NCBI GenBank assembly: GCA_016710065.1
Contig: JADJLP010000001.1
Span: 124,001 to 188,000, forward strand
Direction: 5' to 3'
Length of the DNA stretch: 64,000 nt
Origin: Candidatus Ideonella esbjergensis
GTDB taxonomy: Bacteria; Pseudomonadota; Gammaproteobacteria; Burkholderiales; Burkholderiaceae_C
Below are positions 16,125 to 24,443 of the stretch, piece after piece; positions within the stretch are counted from its first letter, which is position 1; each line of letters opens with the position of its first letter. The notes beneath the pieces were generated by a model. It made no database searches. It was given only the letters and a program-made list of their open reading frames with translations, and had not been told where the DNA came from. Both the position numbers and the translations under genes were made by a program.

Positions 16125-18689
16125 ATGAAAAAACACGCCCTCACCCAGGCCCCCAAGCGCACGCAGATTGCGGCACTCGTGGCCTCGTCTGCATTCGCCG
16201 CCCTGATCGCCAACCCCGCGCTGGCCCAGCAGGCTGACGCCGCCCCGGCCGCCACGGAAGCCAAGGGCGACAGCGTGGGCCTGGACCGTGTGGTCGTCAC
16301 CGGCACCGCCCAGAAGAAGTCGAAGATGCGCAGTTCGGTCTCAGTGACCGACGTGGACCAGGACACGGTCAAGGACTACGGTGCCCACACCGAAGCCGAC
16401 GTGCTGCTGCTGATCCCCGGCATCCGGACCGACGCCACGGCCGGCGCCGGCGGCAACGCCAACATCTCGGTGCGCGGCCTGCCCATCTCCTCGGGCGGCT
16501 CCAAGTACGTGCAGTTGCAGGAAGACGGCCTGCCTGTGGTGCAGTTCGGTGACATGAACTTCGGCAACAACGACTACTGGATCCGCTTCGACAACAACGT
16601 CGACAGCATCCAGACGCTGCGTGGTGGCTCGTCGTCCACCTTCGCCTCACAGGCGCCGGGCGCCGTCATCAACTACCTCAGCAAGACCGGCAAGCAAAAG
16701 GGCGGCTCGGTGGGCCTGACCCGCGGCCTGAACTACAACGAGACCCGCGTTGACGCCGACTATGGCGACAAGCTCGCCCCAGATCTGTACTACCACGTGG
16801 GTGGCTACTACCGCGAGGGCGAAGGCTGGCGCAATTCCACCGCCAACTCCATGCAGGGCTACCAGCTCAAGGGCAACATCACCAAGGAATTCAACGGCGG
16901 CAAGGGCTATATCCGCGCCTCGTTCAAGGTATTGGACGAGAAAGCACCGTCCAACCCCCAAGTCTTCCTGACGGCCAGCAAGAACGGCAACAGCATCAGC
17001 GGCTTCGGCAAGGTGCCAGGCTATGACGGCACCCGCGAGACCGGCACCTCGATCTACAACAGCACCGTGCCAGGCATCGACCCGCTGACACGCCAGCTCA
17101 CCAACCCCTCGCTGCTCAACGGCATCACCGTGAACTCCAAGTCGGTCGGCTTCGAGTTCCACAACGAGCTGGCCAACGGCTACACGGTGGACAACAAGTT
17201 CCGCATGTCCAAGAACTCGGGCGCCTTCCAGACCCAGTTCTGGGACGTGCAGACCCTGGCCAACATGATGGCCGGCTTCGGCACCGGCGCCACCGCCAAG
17301 TACTACAACGGCCCGCAGGCTGGCACCGCCGTGACCGCTGCCAACCTGGGCACCGGTCTGGTCTCCAGAGGTGCTGCCATCAACACCCAGCTGCCCGACA
17401 TGGGCATCACGGTGAACGACCTGTCCATCAACAAGCAGTTCAAGCTCGACATCGGCACCCTGGACGTGAAGGGTGGCTTGTTCCACTCGCGCCAGAACGT
17501 GGCGCAGCGCTGGGCTATCAGCGAGCGCGTGATGCAGGTGGCCAAGAACGGCGCCGTGATCGACGTGTATGACGCGTCTGGCGCAGCGCTGACCACCGCC
17601 GGTCTGACGGGCTACAACAACCAGTGGGGCGGCTGCTGCGCACGTGACATCGACGCCAGCTTCACCACCAACGCGCCCTACATGTCGCTGAACCTGACCA
17701 GTGGCAATCTGGACCTGGAAGCCGGAGCTCGCCACGAGCAGTTCTCGGCCAATGGCAGCTATGCCGCCGGCTCTGCGCGGGCCATGGACGTGGACGGCAA
17801 CGGCAGCATCACCGGCGCCGAGAGGAACGTCTATCTGATCGACCCGGCCACCGCCCGCGGTCTGGTGAACTACACCACCGAGTACACCAACTACTCGCTG
17901 GGCGCCAACTACCGCTTCACCAGCGACCTGAGCGGCTTCGTGCGCTACAGCGAAGGCCACCGCGCCATTGCCGACCGCCTGCTGTTCTCGCCCAACATTG
18001 ACGCCAAGACCGGCCTGTTGGCCGCTGGCGGTGCATCGGCAGCCGTGGCCCCGGTGAAGCAGACCGAGGCTGGCGTGAAGTTCCGTGGCGTCACCAGCGC
18101 CCTGAATTACAGCCTGGCTGCCACGGTGTTCCACTCCACCACCACCGAGTTTGACTACGACCAGACCCGCCAGGACGACCCCACCAAGGCCAACTACGGT
18201 GGCCCCAAGATGAACGTCATGGGCTACAAGGCGGACGGTGTGGAGTTCGAGTCGTCCGGCAGCATGGGCAACTTCGCCCTGGCCCTGGGCGTGGTCTATT
18301 CAAACGAGACCATCACCAAGGACGCCGTGGGCACCGCCATCGGCAACAGCCAGGTTGGTCGCACCTCGGGTGGGGTGCCCAAGTGGCGCTACAACATCTC
18401 GCCGCGCTACGCCTTTGGTGACACTGTGGTGGGTGCTACCGTCCGTGGCCAGGGCCAGGTCTTTGCCGACGGCAACAACACCACCACCATCGACGGCCAC
18501 TACATCGTCAATGCCTTCGTCAACCACGACTTTGGCAATGGTCTGTCGGGTTCGCTGAACATCAGCAACCTGTTCGACAACGTGTACCCGGCCAACGGCG
18601 CTGGCTTCGTTGGCGGCTCCACCACCGTGCTGGGAGCGGGCGTGGAAACCGGCCGGGCCATCAGCGCCACGGTCCGCTACAGCTTCTAA
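16125..18689 (+). CDS. TonB-dependent outer-membrane receptor (probable sucrose/alpha-galactoside transducer)
   Basis: An 854-residue TonB-dependent receptor. The signal peptide ends at NPALAQQ. A TonB-box-like DRVVVTGTA follows, then the plug domain (about 65-190, with PGIRTDATAG and SVRGLPISSGG). The large beta-barrel ends in ATVRYSF with the C-terminal aromatic needed for outer-membrane insertion. Such receptors bring oligosaccharides into the periplasm using TonB energy. The substrate is inferred from context: sucrose phosphorylase upstream, and the alpha-galactosidase regulon sharing an operator. It starts seven bases after AGGAG. A strong terminator follows immediately, so expression can differ from the downstream halogenase. 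Confidence 0.88.
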   Translation: MKKHALTQAPKRTQIAALVASSAFAALIANPALAQQADAAPAATEAKGDSVGLDRVVVTGTAQKKSKMRSSVSVTDVDQDTVKDYGAHTEADVLLLIPGIRTDATAGAGGNANISVRGLPISSGGSKYVQLQEDGLPVVQFGDMNFGNNDYWIRFDNNVDSIQTLRGGSSSTFASQAPGAVINYLSKTGKQKGGSVGLTRGLNYNETRVDADYGDKLAPDLYYHVGGYYREGEGWRNSTANSMQGYQLKGNITKEFNGGKGYIRASFKVLDEKAPSNPQVFLTASKNGNSISGFGKVPGYDGTRETGTSIYNSTVPGIDPLTRQLTNPSLLNGITVNSKSVGFEFHNELANGYTVDNKFRMSKNSGAFQTQFWDVQTLANMMAGFGTGATAKYYNGPQAGTAVTAANLGTGLVSRGAAINTQLPDMGITVNDLSINKQFKLDIGTLDVKGGLFHSRQNVAQRWAISERVMQVAKNGAVIDVYDASGAALTTAGLTGYNNQWGGCCARDIDASFTTNAPYMSLNLTSGNLDLEAGARHEQFSANGSYAAGSARAMDVDGNGSITGAERNVYLIDPATARGLVNYTTEYTNYSLGANYRFTSDLSGFVRYSEGHRAIADRLLFSPNIDAKTGLLAAGGASAAVAPVKQTEAGVKFRGVTSALNYSLAATVFHSTTTEFDYDQTRQDDPTKANYGGPKMNVMGYKADGVEFESSGSMGNFALALGVVYSNETITKDAVGTAIGNSQVGRTSGGVPKWRYNISPRYAFGDTVVGATVRGQGQVFADGNNTTTIDGHYIVNAFVNHDFGNGLSGSLNISNLFDNVYPANGAGFVGGSTTVLGAGVETGRAISATVRYSF

Positions 18690-18711
18690 GCGTTAGCATC
18701 GTGCGTCCCTG

Positions 18712-18745
18712 GGGCGGGCACCTCTTGCGAGGGCCCGCCCTTTTT
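18712..18745 (+). terminator. Rho-independent terminator after the TonB receptor gene
   Basis: GGGCGGGC and GCCCGCCC form a stem around a 12-base loop, followed by TTTTT. It ends only 25 bases before the halogenase start. Confidence 0.85.
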
Positions 18746-18770
18746 CATCGCTCATGTCCGGACACATGCC

Positions 18771-20267
18771 ATGACAGACAAGCAGATCCGACGCGTCGTC
18801 ATCCTCGGCGGCGGCTCCTCCGGCTGGATGACTGCGGCCGCTCTGGCCAAGTCCCTCCAGCGCGACTGCCAGATCACGCTGGTGGAATCGGAAGAAATCG
18901 GCACCATCGGCGTGGGCGAGGCCACCATCCCGCCGATCAAGCTGTTCAACCAGATGCTGGGGCTGGACGAGAACGAGTTCCTGCGCCGCACCAAGGGCTC
19001 CCTCAAGCTGGGCATCCGCTTTGCCAACTGGGGCCAACAGGGCCACGAATACTTCCACCCCTTCGGCACCTACGGCCGGCCGTTCGACCTGGTGGGCGTG
19101 CAGCACCACTGGCAGCGCGCCCATGCCGCCGGCCGGGCACAGCACCTGGACGAGTACTGCATGGCCTGGGCAGCAGCCAAGCAGGGGCGCTTTGCCCCGC
19201 CCGTGGCCGACCCGCGCAACGTGCTCTCCACCCACGACTACGCCTACCACTTCGACGCCGGCCTCTACGCCCGCTACCTGCGCGAGTACTCGGAGGCGCG
19301 CGGCGTGCGGCGCGTGGAGGGCAAGGTGGCGACGGTGCAGCAGCACGCCAGCACCGGCTTCGTCGAGAGCCTGACCATGGAGAGCGGCGAGGTCATTGCC
19401 GGCGAGCTGTTCATCGACTGCTCGGGCATGCGCGCCGTGCTGATCGAAGGCACGCTGCGCACCGGCTACGAGCACTGGAGCCACTGGCTGCCCTGCGACC
19501 GTGCGCTGGCCGTGCCCTGCGAGACCGGCAGCTTCAACCCCTACACCCTGTCCACCGCGCACACGGCGGGCTGGCAGTGGCGCATCCCGCTGCAGCACCG
19601 CACCGGCAATGGGCACGTGTACTCGTCGGCCTTCATGGGCGACGACGAGGCCGCGCAGATCCTGTTGAATAATCTGGATGGCAAGGCGCTGGCCGAGCCA
19701 AGGCTCATCAAGTTCGCCACCGGCCGGCGCCGCCAGTGCTGGAACAAGAACGTCATCGCCATCGGGCTATCGAGTGGCTTCCTGGAACCGCTGGAATCCA
19801 CCAGCCTGCACCTGGTGCAGGCTGGCATCTCCAAGTTGCTGGCCTACTTCCCCGACCGCGATTTCGACCCGCTGGTGACGCAGGAATTCAACCGCGTGGC
19901 CGCCACCGAGGTGGAGCGCATCCGCGACTTCATCATCCTGCACTACAAGCTCACCACCCGCGCCGACAGCCCGATGTGGCGGCATTGCGCGCAGATGGCC
20001 GTGCCCGACACGCTGCAGTACAAGATCGACCACTTCAAGCGCTACGGCCGGCTCATCCCTAGTGACATGGACCTGTTCGGCAACGCCAGCTGGCTGGCGG
20101 TGCACATGGGCCAGGGCAACTGGCCCGAGCGCAATGACCCGCTGATCGACTACCGCGAGGTCAATGGCGCCGAGTACCTGGAGAAGCTGCGAGGGGCCAT
20201 GGCCAATGCTGCGCTGGAGTTGCCGGGACACCGCGCCTACATCGAGCGGCACTGCAAAGCCGCTTGA
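18771..20267 (+). CDS. Tryptophan-halogenase-family flavin-dependent protein
   Basis: A 498-residue member of the flavin halogenase family. It has the FAD motif ILGGGSSGWMTAAAL, the GWxWxIP-type motif as GWQWRIPLQ, a lysine at residue 79 in GSLKLGIRF (equivalent to the catalytic Lys79 of PrnA) and a glutamate near 342 in PLESTSLHLVQ (equivalent to Glu346). Both residues for hypohalous-acid chemistry are thus kept. The substrate is unknown. Relatives are often found next to TonB receptors and LacI regulators in sugar loci of Proteobacteria, where no halogenated product has been explained. It needs a flavin reductase, and none is encoded nearby. Confidence 0.88.
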   Translation: MTDKQIRRVVILGGGSSGWMTAAALAKSLQRDCQITLVESEEIGTIGVGEATIPPIKLFNQMLGLDENEFLRRTKGSLKLGIRFANWGQQGHEYFHPFGTYGRPFDLVGVQHHWQRAHAAGRAQHLDEYCMAWAAAKQGRFAPPVADPRNVLSTHDYAYHFDAGLYARYLREYSEARGVRRVEGKVATVQQHASTGFVESLTMESGEVIAGELFIDCSGMRAVLIEGTLRTGYEHWSHWLPCDRALAVPCETGSFNPYTLSTAHTAGWQWRIPLQHRTGNGHVYSSAFMGDDEAAQILLNNLDGKALAEPRLIKFATGRRRQCWNKNVIAIGLSSGFLEPLESTSLHLVQAGISKLLAYFPDRDFDPLVTQEFNRVAATEVERIRDFIILHYKLTTRADSPMWRHCAQMAVPDTLQYKIDHFKRYGRLIPSDMDLFGNASWLAVHMGQGNWPERNDPLIDYREVNGAEYLEKLRGAMANAALELPGHRAYIERHCKAA

Positions 20268-20297
20268 CGGTCCTCTGACCCTCAGGACTTCGCCCGC

Positions 20298-21479
20298 ATG
20301 TCAGAACTCACTTCAAGGCCATCGCGGCCACTGGTCTTCTGGGCCGTGCGGGTGGCATCGGTTGCGGTGGTAGCGCTCGCCGGGCTATGGTGGAGTGGCT
20401 CAGACGAATTGCCGCCCGCTCCTGCCGCACCGTCGAACGCTGCGGCGAGCGCGAACGAGCGCTTGCCAGGGCCGGCTGCTGCCCATGACGGTCTTTCAAG
20501 AATGGCAACTGGAGCGGGTGTCGCTCCTCAAATTGCGGCCCAAAGCTCTCCAACGGCCCGAGCGTGCGCCGGCATCGCCCTGATCACTGAGAACGACGGT
20601 TCGGCCGCCGCCCTAGACATCCAGAACCATCAACGCGTCATGTCCGACCTGTCGCAACGATTGAAGGCCAGTACAGACCCAGCGTTGCGCGCCTCCGGCT
20701 GGTTGCTGGACGCCATGCAGGGCGCCGACCCTCAGATGCGGCCCCTGGCCTTGGCGTCAACGGCCCAATTGGCGGCGGCGGCACAGACGGGCCAGCAACC
20801 CACGGTTTACGCCTGGGCTCTGGAGGCCTGCGGCAACCTGGCGGTGACAGGCCCCGTGCCCGACGCTTGCCAGGCCCTGTCTCACCAGCGTTGGGCCGAA
20901 CTCGGGCCCAACCAGGTGTGGCCTTGGCTGGCCATGGCCAGCGACGCGCAGCGCGCTGGCGACCTGAGTGGCTTTGAGAATGCAATGCACCGCGCCAGCC
21001 TGGCCAGCGATTGGCAGAACCCCGGCCGCGAGTTTCAGCGGCAGTTGCTGAGCCAGATTCCTGATGGCCTCAGCGACGCCGACAGGGCAGGCACCCTGTT
21101 GCCAGGCATCATGGTGTTGTCCAGCCTGTCGGGGCGATTGACCGCAGTCATCCGCTATTGCCCCAATCAGCAGGACGCCAATCGGCATCAGAACTGCGTG
21201 GCATTGGCCGAGCGGATGCTCGACCAGGCCGACAACCTCTTGGATTTGCGGCTAGGTCTGGTGGTGGCGAAGCGCAGTGGCCTGTCGGAATCGCGACTGG
21301 CAGTGGCCAAAATGGACAGTGAGGCGGCGGATCGCGTCGCAAGGCAGGGCGCCGCCAAGGCAGATCGCCCCGAAGTCGTCTGTGGCCACCTCCAAAGCAC
21401 GTTTCGACGCGCCGTTCGCACCGCCCAGGTGGGTGAATTGCAAGCCTTGCGCGAAGACGCTGCACGCTTGCCTCAGTGA
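20298..21479 (+). CDS. Hypothetical membrane-anchored protein
   Basis: A 393-residue protein with one N-terminal hydrophobic segment (residues about 12-32, FWAVRVASVAVVALAGLWW) and no cleavage site that stands out. A Pro/Ala linker is followed by a helical, probably periplasmic region with scattered cysteines (RACAGIAL, EACGNLAV, DACQAL, RYCPN, NCVALAE, VVCGHL). It starts 30 bases after the halogenase stop and may share its transcript. I do not recognise the family. Confidence 0.65.
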   Translation: MSELTSRPSRPLVFWAVRVASVAVVALAGLWWSGSDELPPAPAAPSNAAASANERLPGPAAAHDGLSRMATGAGVAPQIAAQSSPTARACAGIALITENDGSAAALDIQNHQRVMSDLSQRLKASTDPALRASGWLLDAMQGADPQMRPLALASTAQLAAAAQTGQQPTVYAWALEACGNLAVTGPVPDACQALSHQRWAELGPNQVWPWLAMASDAQRAGDLSGFENAMHRASLASDWQNPGREFQRQLLSQIPDGLSDADRAGTLLPGIMVLSSLSGRLTAVIRYCPNQQDANRHQNCVALAERMLDQADNLLDLRLGLVVAKRSGLSESRLAVAKMDSEAADRVARQGAAKADRPEVVCGHLQSTFRRAVRTAQVGELQALREDAARLPQ

Positions 21480-21650
21480 GTTGGAACAAGCTTGGGCCTG
21501 TACGAGCCACGCACCTTCAGTCACCGTGGCCTGGCCACCACGATGGCCACCTCCTGCGGCAGGTGTACGGGCCAGCATTGCGCTGCGCCAAGCGCCAAGC
21601 GCCAAGCGACCCGCGGGCAGTTGTCGATCAGCTTCTTTGCGGGTGACGCG

Positions 21651-21932
21651 CTACTTGGGTGCCGAGCGGCTCAGCTTCTCGGCCATGCGGGTTTGCCAGC
21701 CTGGGCCCGAAGCACGCCACCTCTCAATGACGTCCTCGGTGAGGCGAATTGAGATGAGTCGCTTGGGGTTGGCCGAACGTGGCCGACCGCCCTTGTTCAC
21801 AACCCCGCGCGCCAGCATGTCGTCGGTCAACTCCGGAAGTTCTTCGTACTCCTCCGGTTGAATGACATGGGCAGCCACCTTGGCCAAATCAGATTTCAAG
21901 TAGGGGCGCGATACGCGCTTGCTCGCGGTCAT
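21651..21932 (-). CDS. brnA: BrnA-family antitoxin
   Basis: A 93-residue BrnA antitoxin, which binds and neutralises BrnT and represses the shared promoter. The C-terminal part has the family block GVVNKGGRPRSANPKRLISIRL followed in order by TEDVIERWRASGPGWQTRMAEKL, which is the DNA-binding ribbon-helix-helix and dimer region. It overlaps the 3' end of brnT by 44 bases, the usual toxin-first order. The ATG at 21932 is supported by family length. Confidence 0.9.
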   Translation of the reverse strand: MTASKRVSRPYLKSDLAKVAAHVIQPEEYEELPELTDDMLARGVVNKGGRPRSANPKRLISIRLTEDVIERWRASGPGWQTRMAEKLSRSAPK

Positions 21933-22164
21933 TGGCTTTCCTCATGCTGAAGACATGGCGATTCGCACCACGCGGCGTGTATCCGACCACCACCATCCGC
22001 TCACCCAGCATGCCGAAGCAGATGATGCGCTGCTCGCCATAGTCTTTGCGCAAGTCTTGGGTTTCAAACGTCGGGCCGGCAAAGACCACGGCTGCATCCT
22101 CGAAATCGAGACCGCGCATGGCCAATGCATCAGCACGCTTCGTTGGATCAAAGGTGATCTTCAC
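21889..22164 (-). CDS. brnT: BrnT-family ribonuclease toxin
   Basis: BrnT is a RelE-like-fold ribonuclease toxin. This 91-residue protein has the family start KITFDPTKRADALAMRGLDF, the central FETQDLRKDYGEQRIICFG, and MVVVGYTPRGANRHVFSMRKANDRE with the conserved Arg and Ser region near the active site. The start is GTG at 22164, because no ATG gives the family N-terminus. The transcription start predicted from the promoter coincides with this GTG, so the mRNA may be leaderless. Confidence 0.88.
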   Translation of the reverse strand: MKITFDPTKRADALAMRGLDFEDAAVVFAGPTFETQDLRKDYGEQRIICFGMLGERMVVVGYTPRGANRHVFSMRKANDREQARIAPLLEI

Positions 22165-22199
22165 GTGGTTAGTGTAGCTACGATAACCGGCCTGTGCAA
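22164..22199 (-). promoter_or_regulatory. brnTA promoter with overlapping dyad operator
   Basis: On the minus strand TTGCAC, 17 bases and TACACT form a sigma-70 promoter. The predicted start lies at the GTG initiation codon itself. The 20-bp dyad GTTAGTGTAGCTACGATAAC (22168-22187) covers the -10 box and is symmetric at 16 of 20 positions. That is the expected place for BrnA autorepression. Confidence 0.6.
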
Positions 22200-22241
22200 A
22201 TGGCGCTGTCTGCGGTCGAACACGTGCCTCAGGCTGGGTTG

Positions 22242-23405
22242 TCAGCCCCGGGGCAAATCCAACGTCGCCCCGCACGACTCCCTTACCACCAGGCGCGGCG
22301 GCTCGGCCGGCTCGATCACCACCCCCGCTGCCGGCCCGCGCAACTGCGCCAACAGCATCTGCACCGCCTGGCGGCCATGGCCCACGGGGTCGGTGCGCAC
22401 ACTGGTGAGCGGCGGCGAGGCAAAGGGCGCCATGGGAATGTCGTCGTAGCCCACCACGGCCACGTCCTGCGGCACGCGCAGGCCGGCCTCGTGCAGGGCG
22501 CGCAGCGCGCCGAAGGCGATGGTGTCGTTGCCGGCGAACAGCGCGGTGAACTTCAGGCCGCGCGAGAGCAGCTCCTGCGCGGCCTCGTAGCCGCTCTGGG
22601 CACTGATGTCGGCGTACGCCACCCAGTTCTTGCCCACCTTCACACCGGCGTCTTTCAGGGCCACGCGCCAGCCCTGCTCGCGCTGGTTCACCGAGAGGTA
22701 CTCGGGCCGCGCGTAGTTCACGAAGGCGATGCGGCGGTGGCCCAGACCCAGCAGGTGCCGCACCACGCCCTGCGATAGCTCGGCCGTATCGTCGGCGATG
22801 GCCTGCAGCGCGGTGCCACCGGGCACCGCCGTGCCGAAGGTGACCAGCGGCACACCCTGATCGCGCAGGCGCTGCAGGTGTTCCATTTCGGCGGAACGCG
22901 GGTGGGCCATGATCAGTCCGTCGATGCGGCGGCTGCGCGCCATCTGGGTGAAGCCGCCGGGCTCGCGGCCGGCGCCTTCGGACGAATCGATCAGCAGCTT
23001 CAGGCCATGGCGGTGGCACTCGTCATTCACGCTGGCCAGCACCTGGGCCAGGAAGGCGTCCACGTAGAGGTGGGCTGTCTGCGGCACCACCAGGCCCACG
23101 GTGCCGGTGGCGCCGCCCACCAGCGAGCGTGCAGCGGCGTGCGGCTCGTAGCCCAGCTCGCGCGCGGCCACCAGCACCTTCTCGCGTGTGGCCTCGCTGA
23201 TGCCCTGGTTCTGCACGCCATTGAGCACGAACGACACCGTGGTGCGCGAGACGCCCGCGCGCCGGCCCACGTCGGCACTGGTGGGTGGGGCGGTCAAAGC
23301 GATCAGAGCACTTGCCTTGGCGGCAGGTTTGCCCACGGGCTTGGGCTTGGCTGGGGCTTTGGCGCTCACCGTCTTCTTGGGCGGGGGCGCTTCGCGACGT
23401 GACAT
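22242..23405 (-). CDS. LacI-family regulator 1 (alpha-galactoside arm)
   Basis: A 387-residue LacI/GalR repressor. An unusual Lys/Ala/Pro-rich N-terminal tail of about 40 residues precedes the helix-turn-helix (SADVGRRAGVSRTTVSFVLNG) and the hinge region. A periplasmic-binding-like sugar domain ends in VVGYDDIPMAPFASPPLTSVR. It is divergent from the ABC/alpha-galactosidase operon, and its proposed operator lies between the two genes. A weaker half-site (CTAAC at about 23410) right before its start suggests autoregulation. The effector is inferred to be an alpha-galactoside or galactose. Confidence 0.9.
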   Translation of the reverse strand: MSRREAPPPKKTVSAKAPAKPKPVGKPAAKASALIALTAPPTSADVGRRAGVSRTTVSFVLNGVQNQGISEATREKVLVAARELGYEPHAAARSLVGGATGTVGLVVPQTAHLYVDAFLAQVLASVNDECHRHGLKLLIDSSEGAGREPGGFTQMARSRRIDGLIMAHPRSAEMEHLQRLRDQGVPLVTFGTAVPGGTALQAIADDTAELSQGVVRHLLGLGHRRIAFVNYARPEYLSVNQREQGWRVALKDAGVKVGKNWVAYADISAQSGYEAAQELLSRGLKFTALFAGNDTIAFGALRALHEAGLRVPQDVAVVGYDDIPMAPFASPPLTSVRTDPVGHGRQAVQMLLAQLRGPAAGVVIEPAEPPRLVVRESCGATLDLPRG

Positions 23406-23456
23406 GGTGCTAACCCGTATATCTGGACATGGCGGGTGACTCTAACATTGCCATAT

Positions 23457-23470
23457 CTAACGCGTGTTAG
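23457..23470. promoter_or_regulatory. LacI-type operator, class 1, upstream of the ABC/alpha-galactosidase operon
   Basis: CTAACGCGTGTTAG is a palindrome with one mismatched pair, the inverse of the receptor-promoter site at 15993. It lies 32 bases upstream of the first permease gene in the lacI/permease divergent region. Confidence 0.68.
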
Positions 23471-23501
23471 TTAAACTGCCGACCGCCGCTGAAAGCACCT
23501 C

Positions 23502-24443
23502 TTGTCTCTGCACGATTCGACCCTGCCCGCTCCACCTGCAGCACCCGCACGCACGCCACACGCGCTGTCGGCCGCGCGCCGGGCCGAGACGCTCACGGCC
23601 TGGGCGCTGGTGCTGCCGGCCTTCATCGGCTTCGTGGCCTTCTACGCCCTGCCCACGCTGCGCGCGCTGCAGATCAGCTTCACCGACTGGAATTTGCTGC
23701 GCGAGCCGAACTTCGTGGGCCTGGACAACTACCGCGCCTTGCTCGAAGACGGCCGCTTCTGGAACAGCCTGCAGCTGGCCGGCTGGTACGTGCTGCTCAA
23801 CATCCCGCTGCAAACCGCCTTCGGCCTGGGCCTGGCGGTGGCCATGGACCGGCTGACGCAGTCGCTGTTCGTGCGCTCTGTGGTGCTGCTGCCGTACCTG
23901 CTGTCGAACGTGCTGGTGGCCATGGTGTGGCTGTGGATGCTCGACCCGATGCTGGGCCTGGTGAATCACGTGGGCATGGGCCTGGGGCTGGAGCGCCAGC
24001 CCTTCTTCGGCGGCACCGACCAGGCCATGCTCACCGTGGCGGCGGTGAACATCTGGCGCCACATGGGCCTGGTGGCCATGCTGTTCCTGGCCGGGCTGCG
24101 CAACATCCCGCGCACGCTCTACGAGGCGGCGGCGCTGGAAGGTGCCAGCGAGTGGCAGATGTTCTGGCGCGTCACGCTGCCGCTGCTGCGCCCGGTGATG
24201 GTGTTCGTGCTGGTCACCAGCGTCACCGGTTCGTTCCAGATCTTCGACACCATCGCCGTCACCACCAACGGCGGGCCGCTGGACAGCACCCGCGTGATCG
24301 TGCACTACATCGTGCAGAACGCCTTCAGCTTCTACAAGATGGGCTATGCCTCGGCCATGTCCATGGTGCTGGCGCTGGTGATGGTGGTCTATACGGTGAT
24401 CCAGATGCGGGTGCTGCGCGCGAACGAAAGCGACTTGGCATGA
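23502..24443 (+). CDS. Sugar ABC transporter permease (MalF/UgpA type)
   Basis: A 313-residue inner-membrane permease with about six transmembrane helices. The cytoplasmic EAA loop YEAAALEGASEWQMFWRVTLP contacts the ATPase. The family is the carbohydrate importer subfamily CUT1. The first codon is probably TTG at 23502, since no ATG or GTG gives the family N-terminus. It overlaps the next permease by four bases (ATGA). It is the first gene of the long operon that ends at 33244. Confidence 0.9.
   Translation: MSLHDSTLPAPPAAPARTPHALSAARRAETLTAWALVLPAFIGFVAFYALPTLRALQISFTDWNLLREPNFVGLDNYRALLEDGRFWNSLQLAGWYVLLNIPLQTAFGLGLAVAMDRLTQSLFVRSVVLLPYLLSNVLVAMVWLWMLDPMLGLVNHVGMGLGLERQPFFGGTDQAMLTVAAVNIWRHMGLVAMLFLAGLRNIPRTLYEAAALEGASEWQMFWRVTLPLLRPVMVFVLVTSVTGSFQIFDTIAVTTNGGPLDSTRVIVHYIVQNAFSFYKMGYASAMSMVLALVMVVYTVIQMRVLRANESDLA

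Noticed and set aside
21585..21610. Short tandem GCGCCAA units
   Set aside because: Only about three 7-base units in an intergenic region, too few to call a repeat array or CRISPR-like structure.
21889..23019. 376-codon minus-strand frame joining the LacI antisense-frame region to BrnT
   Set aside because: Only the last 91 codons (BrnT) have family similarity. The rest is an off-frame reading of the LacI regulator 1 gene, so it is not a fusion protein.
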